From Bacillus sp. HNG (GTDB lineage Bacteria; Bacillota; Bacilli; Bacillales; Bacillaceae_L), in NCBI RefSeq assembly GCF_003400205.1, contig NZ_QUQV01000016.1:1-64000 (forward strand): a DNA stretch of 64,000 bases, written 5' to 3'. This document shows positions 61,601-64,000 of the stretch, piece by piece; position 1 is the stretch's first letter; every line of letters begins with the position of its first letter. Under the pieces are notes generated by a model. That model saw only the letters and a program-made list of their open reading frames with translations. It was not told the DNA's origin and ran no database searches. Both the position numbers and the translations under genes were made by a program.

Positions 61601-61758
61601 TGAAACGGATTTCTCCAGTGGCGTGGCAACATATCAATCTTTACGGTCGCTACGAGTTTAATAGTAATCAAGAGATGATTAACATGGATGAGATCATTCA
61701 AGAATTAGCTAAGTCAAAAGCTATAATAGCAGCAGTAACCCACGCCTCATCCGAGTGA
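58672..61758 (+). CDS. Tn3-family transposase TnpA
   Basis: 1,028 aa, full length. N-terminal DUF4158-type part (EIKIIYNIPNFTYEDRCHYF), catalytic DDE domain in the C-terminal third: SSSDGRKAETG near 705, VHSTDTHGTNEVNFAILHFF near 780 and the region following FAPRYKDI, ending HINLYGRYEF. It is a different member from the split transposase at 46-51 kb. A 38-bp right inverted repeat follows; the left one is missing. Confidence 0.95.
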   Translation: MDTEKNTTNQKRLRILDEDEIKIIYNIPNFTYEDRCHYFSLTQPEKELLDTLRSVKSKAYFILQLGYFKAKRLFFIFDLHEVEGDLRHVLKEHFTGSKITDLSSIGKVTKLKQQHLILELFNYQSCDAEKRRLIEKKARKSATFCSKPIYIFREIMNYLSEQRIIVPGYSFMQKTIGKAITYEQNRLVTMLQNHLSPPTIKALKRLLEDSSGLYEITRLKHEPKDFSTTEIKHEMDRGKQIQSLYQLAQKLLPKFAISNESIKYYASLVDYYSVYKLKRLNEWIGYLYLLCFVSHRYQRMHDNLIHTFTYRVRRYMDEAKSAGKERVYESHLESSQNIKKAGEVLYIFTDNQIPANATFQEIQDRAFAILERPKLEAIADQIVTNTKLDEVAFRWEHIDQLSRQFKRSLRPIFLMIDFLAASAHDPLIEAVHFMKQAFMKNKPLGKYPSDAFPQQFIPDGMKRYIYQPNSSGQKVLQADRYEFFVYQLLRNGLEAGDIFCRDSIRFRSFEDDLISDLEWKQKENLLADIGLTIFNQPIQDHLAELEKELETRIIKVNQHIASGENKSIQIKRRGSHSRWTLPYVRGSESMNHPFFETVKPVEIRNVLHYVNQRCQFLEAFEHILGRYAKQTREDRILVACLIAWGTNMGLGRMGDISDINHSTLISASDNFIRLETLKEANDRVSNATAKLSIFQHYNIDEVIHSSSDGRKAETGISTINARHSPKYFGLKKGIVSYTMVANHIPVNARIIGANEHESHYVFDILNNNTTDVQPDVHSTDTHGTNEVNFAILHFFGYQFAPRYKDIHDKVSKSLYGFKHPSQYDDVLIKPVRKININLIMEEWENIQRIMLSLALKTTTQNIIVRKLSSYARKNKTKRALWEYDNIIKSLYFLNYIDSPPLRRNVQKALNRGESYHQLCKAVSYANFGKLRFKTEQDQQIWGECSRLIANCIIYYNASILSNMLTYREENGQDSDMLKRISPVAWQHINLYGRYEFNSNQEMINMDEIIQELAKSKAIIAAVTHASSE

Positions 61759-61808
61759 CATTAGGAATTAAAGTACCTCTTGAACCAATAAAGTTCTGAG
61801 AGGTACTC

Positions 61809-61846
61809 CTTAATGTACCTTTTGGAGGGTTTGGGCAAAAAACCCC
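61809..61846 (-). repeat. 38-bp terminal inverted repeat of the second Tn3 element
   Basis: Read inward on the minus strand it begins GGGGTTTTTTGCCCAAACCC and ends TACATTAAG, exactly the 38-bp Tn3 format (GGGG...TTAAG). No matching copy was found to the left of the resolvase. Confidence 0.7.
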
Positions 61847-61868
61847 TTATCGGAATCAAGTAATTATT

Positions 61869-61899
61869 AAAATCTATCTTTTACATGAAGATAGATTTT
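61869..61899. terminator. Terminator between transposon end and resolvase
   Basis: AAAATCTATCTT / AAGATAGATTTT with a 7-base loop; bidirectional. Confidence 0.7.
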
Positions 61900-62025
61900 T
61901 ATATTTCATCTCGTGCAAAATAGTATTTAAAATATGCGCAAAATACCGTTCAAAGTGACAAGTAGACTGATAAAATCATAGTTAAGAGTGTCTCATAAGA
62001 CTTGTCTCAAAAACGAGGTGATATT

Positions 62026-62601
62026 TTGCGAAAAATCGGTTATATACGTGTCAGTTCGACTAGCCAAAATCCTTCAAGACAATTTCAGCAATTAAACGAA
62101 ATCGGTATGGATATTATTTTTGAAGAAAAAGTTTCTGGGGCAGCAAAGGATCGCGAGCAACTTCAAAAAATGTTAGAGGATTTACAGGAAGGAGACATTA
62201 TTTATGTTACAGACTTAACTCGGATCACTCGGAGTACGCAGAACTTATTTGAATTGATTGATTTAATACGCAGGAAAAAGGCAAGCTTAAAATCACTCAA
62301 GGATACATGGCTAGATTTATCAGAGGATAATCCATACAGCCAATTCTTAATTACAGTAATGGCTGGTGTGAACCAATTAGAACGAGATCTTATCCGTATG
62401 CGTCAACGAGAAGGGATTGAGCTGGCTAAGAAAGAAGGGAAGTTTAAGGGTCGTTTAAAGAAATATCATAAAAATCACGCAGGAATGAAATATGCAGTAA
62501 AACTATATAAAGAAGGCGGTATGACTGTAAATCAAATTTGCGAAATTACTAATGTGTCTAGGGCTTCATTATATAGAAGGCTATCGGAAGGAAACAAATA
62601 G
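62026..62601 (+). CDS. Serine resolvase/invertase
   Basis: 191 aa from TTG 62026, preferred because GAGGTG is 8 bases upstream. Catalytic region GYIRVSSTSQNPSRQ, VTDLTRITRSTQNLFELID and LERDLIRMRQREGIELAK; C-terminal HTH (VNQICEITNVSRASLYRRLS). It lies outside the 38-bp repeat, so it belongs to another element or acts as a plasmid multimer resolvase. Confidence 0.9.
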   Translation: MRKIGYIRVSSTSQNPSRQFQQLNEIGMDIIFEEKVSGAAKDREQLQKMLEDLQEGDIIYVTDLTRITRSTQNLFELIDLIRRKKASLKSLKDTWLDLSEDNPYSQFLITVMAGVNQLERDLIRMRQREGIELAKKEGKFKGRLKKYHKNHAGMKYAVKLYKEGGMTVNQICEITNVSRASLYRRLSEGNK

Positions 62602-62715
62602 TTTGTCCTGATTCTATCAAAAGGTTTATTTTTTGATACCAACATTTTTAGGCATGAAATGTCGGCAATTATTATCTATTTTGTTTTAAAGTAAATATTG
62701 AAAGGGAGTAAACTT

Positions 62716-63561
62716 ATGGATTGGCTAGAAAGAATGAACAATGCGTTAAACTACATTGAAAATAGCTTGAATGAAGAAATAGACTACAAAGAGATTGCAA
62801 AAGCAGCTAATTGTTCTGAGTTTCATTTTTCAAGAATGTTCTCTTCAATCTCAGGTATATCGCTATCAGAATATATTAGACGTAGACGGTTAACACTCGC
62901 AGCATTTGAAATTCAAAAAAGTGATATTCGGATCATTGATGTGGCAATTAAATATGGTTATGTTTCTTCTGATACTTTCTCACGTGCTTTTCAAAAAATG
63001 CATGGAGTAACCCCTTCCAATGCTCGTAATAGAGGGGTACAGTTAAAAGCCTTTCCCAGAATTTCCTTTCAAATTTCTATTAAAGGAGATACCGAGATGG
63101 AGTACAGAATTGAAAACCTTGATTTTGAATTAAGAATTGTTGGAAAAAGTAAGCCAGTAAAAACAAGCAGAGCATTTAAAACAATCCCTACGCTTTGGAA
63201 CACTGCGAAAAAAGATGGATTTATGCAAGAACTAGTAGATATGTCATGGGAAAATCCAAAATGCACGCTTGAAAGCCTTCTGGGGGTTTGCGGAAAAGAA
63301 GCTGCCATAACAGATGAACAATTTTCCTATTTCATGGGCGTAAGATACGATGGGGAATCCCCAGAAAATATGGAGACGCTTATTATTCCCGCAAGTACAT
63401 GGGCAGTTTTTCCGAACATAGTGGATGCATGGAAACGTTTATATTCCGAGTGGGTCCCTACCTCCGAGTATGAACTTGCAAATTTACCGTGTATAGAATG
63501 TTATTACGGTCCGAAGCATAAACCAAGACACGAACTCTGGGTCCCTGTTATCCCGAAGTAA
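62716..63561 (+). CDS. AraC-family regulator with GyrI-like effector domain
   Basis: 281 aa from ATG 62716 (AAAGGGAG 11 bases upstream). AraC double HTH at 1-110 (YKEIAKAANCSEFHFSRMFS, IIDVAIKYGYVSSDTFSRAF), then a GyrI-like/AraC_E_bind domain (from IENLDFELRIVGKSKPVKTS) that binds small hydrophobic compounds, ending IECYYGPKH. Typical multidrug-response regulator. No target gene is adjacent. Confidence 0.9.
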   Translation: MDWLERMNNALNYIENSLNEEIDYKEIAKAANCSEFHFSRMFSSISGISLSEYIRRRRLTLAAFEIQKSDIRIIDVAIKYGYVSSDTFSRAFQKMHGVTPSNARNRGVQLKAFPRISFQISIKGDTEMEYRIENLDFELRIVGKSKPVKTSRAFKTIPTLWNTAKKDGFMQELVDMSWENPKCTLESLLGVCGKEAAITDEQFSYFMGVRYDGESPENMETLIIPASTWAVFPNIVDAWKRLYSEWVPTSEYELANLPCIECYYGPKHKPRHELWVPVIPK

Positions 63562-63608
63562 ATTACATATTCAGTAATAGAATGCTGTTTATGGAGTAAC
63601 GAAAAAAG

Positions 63609-63646
63609 AGCCTAATTTCTCAATTTAGGTGATGGGAAATCAGGCT
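63609..63646 (+). terminator. Terminator after the AraC-type gene
   Basis: AGCCTAATTTC / GAAATCAGGCT with a 16-base loop, preceded by six A and followed by TTTTT. Confidence 0.75.
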
Positions 63647-63697
63647 TTTTATATTGGAAATTCCTTATCGTTGTAAATCCGCATTTTCCTGACGCTA

Positions 63698-63763
63698 CCC
63701 CTACTGGTACTAACAGAACAGTTAGGGGCTCCGCCGACAAATGCGGAATATTGGCGGAACCCC
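63698..63763. other. G+C-rich region with two mutually exclusive stems
   Basis: CCCCTA (63698-63703) can pair with TAGGGG (63723-63728), or GGGGCTCCGCC (63725-63735) with GGCGGAACCCC (63753-63763). Because both use the same GGGG, only one can form. It lies just after the stop of the minus-strand HTH gene. A terminator or an attenuator-like switch is possible. Confidence 0.5.
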
Positions 63764-63777
63764 TTCTAAATTTGAAT

Positions 63778-63993
63778 TCATTTTTTAAAATACACATTAT
63801 GTAACCAATTTAGCATTTTTTCATCATTATTTTTATTGTGATGTTTAATTTCCCCACGTAAATAACGTGACAATGTAGTATGAGCTACTCCGATTTCTTT
63901 TGAGGCCGCACGAATGCTAATACCCAGGTTATCAATCGTAACTCTCAATATATCCGGTGATAAGCCACCCAGACTTTGATTTTCGTTTCCCAT
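63778..63993 (-). CDS. Small HTH protein at the window edge (71 aa)
   Basis: Minus-strand frame from ATG 63993: a helix-turn-helix GISIRAASKEIGVAHTTLSR followed by YLRGEIKHH and LNWLHNVYF, like Cro/CI-type DNA-binding domains. The upstream region lies outside the window, so a longer N-terminus cannot be excluded. Confidence 0.6.
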   Translation of the reverse strand: MGNENQSLGGLSPDILRVTIDNLGISIRAASKEIGVAHTTLSRYLRGEIKHHNKNNDEKMLNWLHNVYFKK

Positions 63994-64000
63994 ATTTATT

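Overview
The window is AT-rich DNA of a low-GC Firmicute, most likely a large accessory plasmid (or plasmid-like island) of the Bacillus cereus/thuringiensis group. The evidence is indirect: a ParA/ribbon-helix-helix partition cassette, an FtsK-type ATPase with Replic_Relax proteins, a MerR-like/DUF3967 protein, a ToxN toxin with an upstream RNA repeat array, Sda-, CidAB- and BdhA-type Bacillus proteins, and GGAGG-type ribosome-binding sites throughout. No rRNA or tRNA gene was seen, and no replication initiator is certain.

Layout. 1-10.2 kb: a membrane protein, then a five-gene restriction-modification operon: DUF2325 protein, a methyltransferase fused to a target-recognition domain, hsdM, hsdS and hsdR. 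A 28-bp operator-like repeat precedes each of the first two genes. 10.2-21.7 kb: mostly hypothetical proteins, a large Replic_Relax protein, a sigma factor / XRE / ImmA module and a frameshifted secreted protein. 21.8-26.7 kb: a serine hydrolase, an IS1595-type insertion sequence, a type III toxin-antitoxin locus (ToxN with tandem RNA repeats, terminator and consensus promoter) and a tyrosine recombinase.

26.9-39 kb is the plasmid-maintenance block: HTH proteins, a decayed parA copy, a winged-helix DNA-binding protein with a possible PBECR nuclease, a compact three-stem structured element, parA plus its RHH partner, a hidden Sda-like sporulation-checkpoint gene, the Replic_Relax/FtsK/membrane-protein operon with several micro-genes, a membrane-anchored DUF559 nuclease, and a MerR-like/DUF3967 coiled-coil protein. 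39-43.4 kb carries a P-loop kinase, two membrane proteins and a butanediol dehydrogenase.

44-51.5 kb is a Tn3-family transposon with 49-bp terminal inverted repeats. Its transposase gene is split by a 2,128-bp element (47978-50105) that has TGT/ACA termini, a perfect 5-bp target duplication and ~20-bp subterminal repeats arranged like Tn7 ends, but no transposase of its own; removing it restores the transposase frame. 51.5-57.8 kb holds single-gene modules (HD protein, aminotransferase, acetyltransferase, GntR-cidA-cidB) separated by copies of a ~34-bp palindrome with a GGGC core. One copy is interrupted by an ORF-less group II intron. 57.9-64 kb contains a second Tn3-family transposase with a resolvase and one recognisable 38-bp inverted repeat, another resolvase, an AraC/GyrI-type regulator and a small HTH protein.
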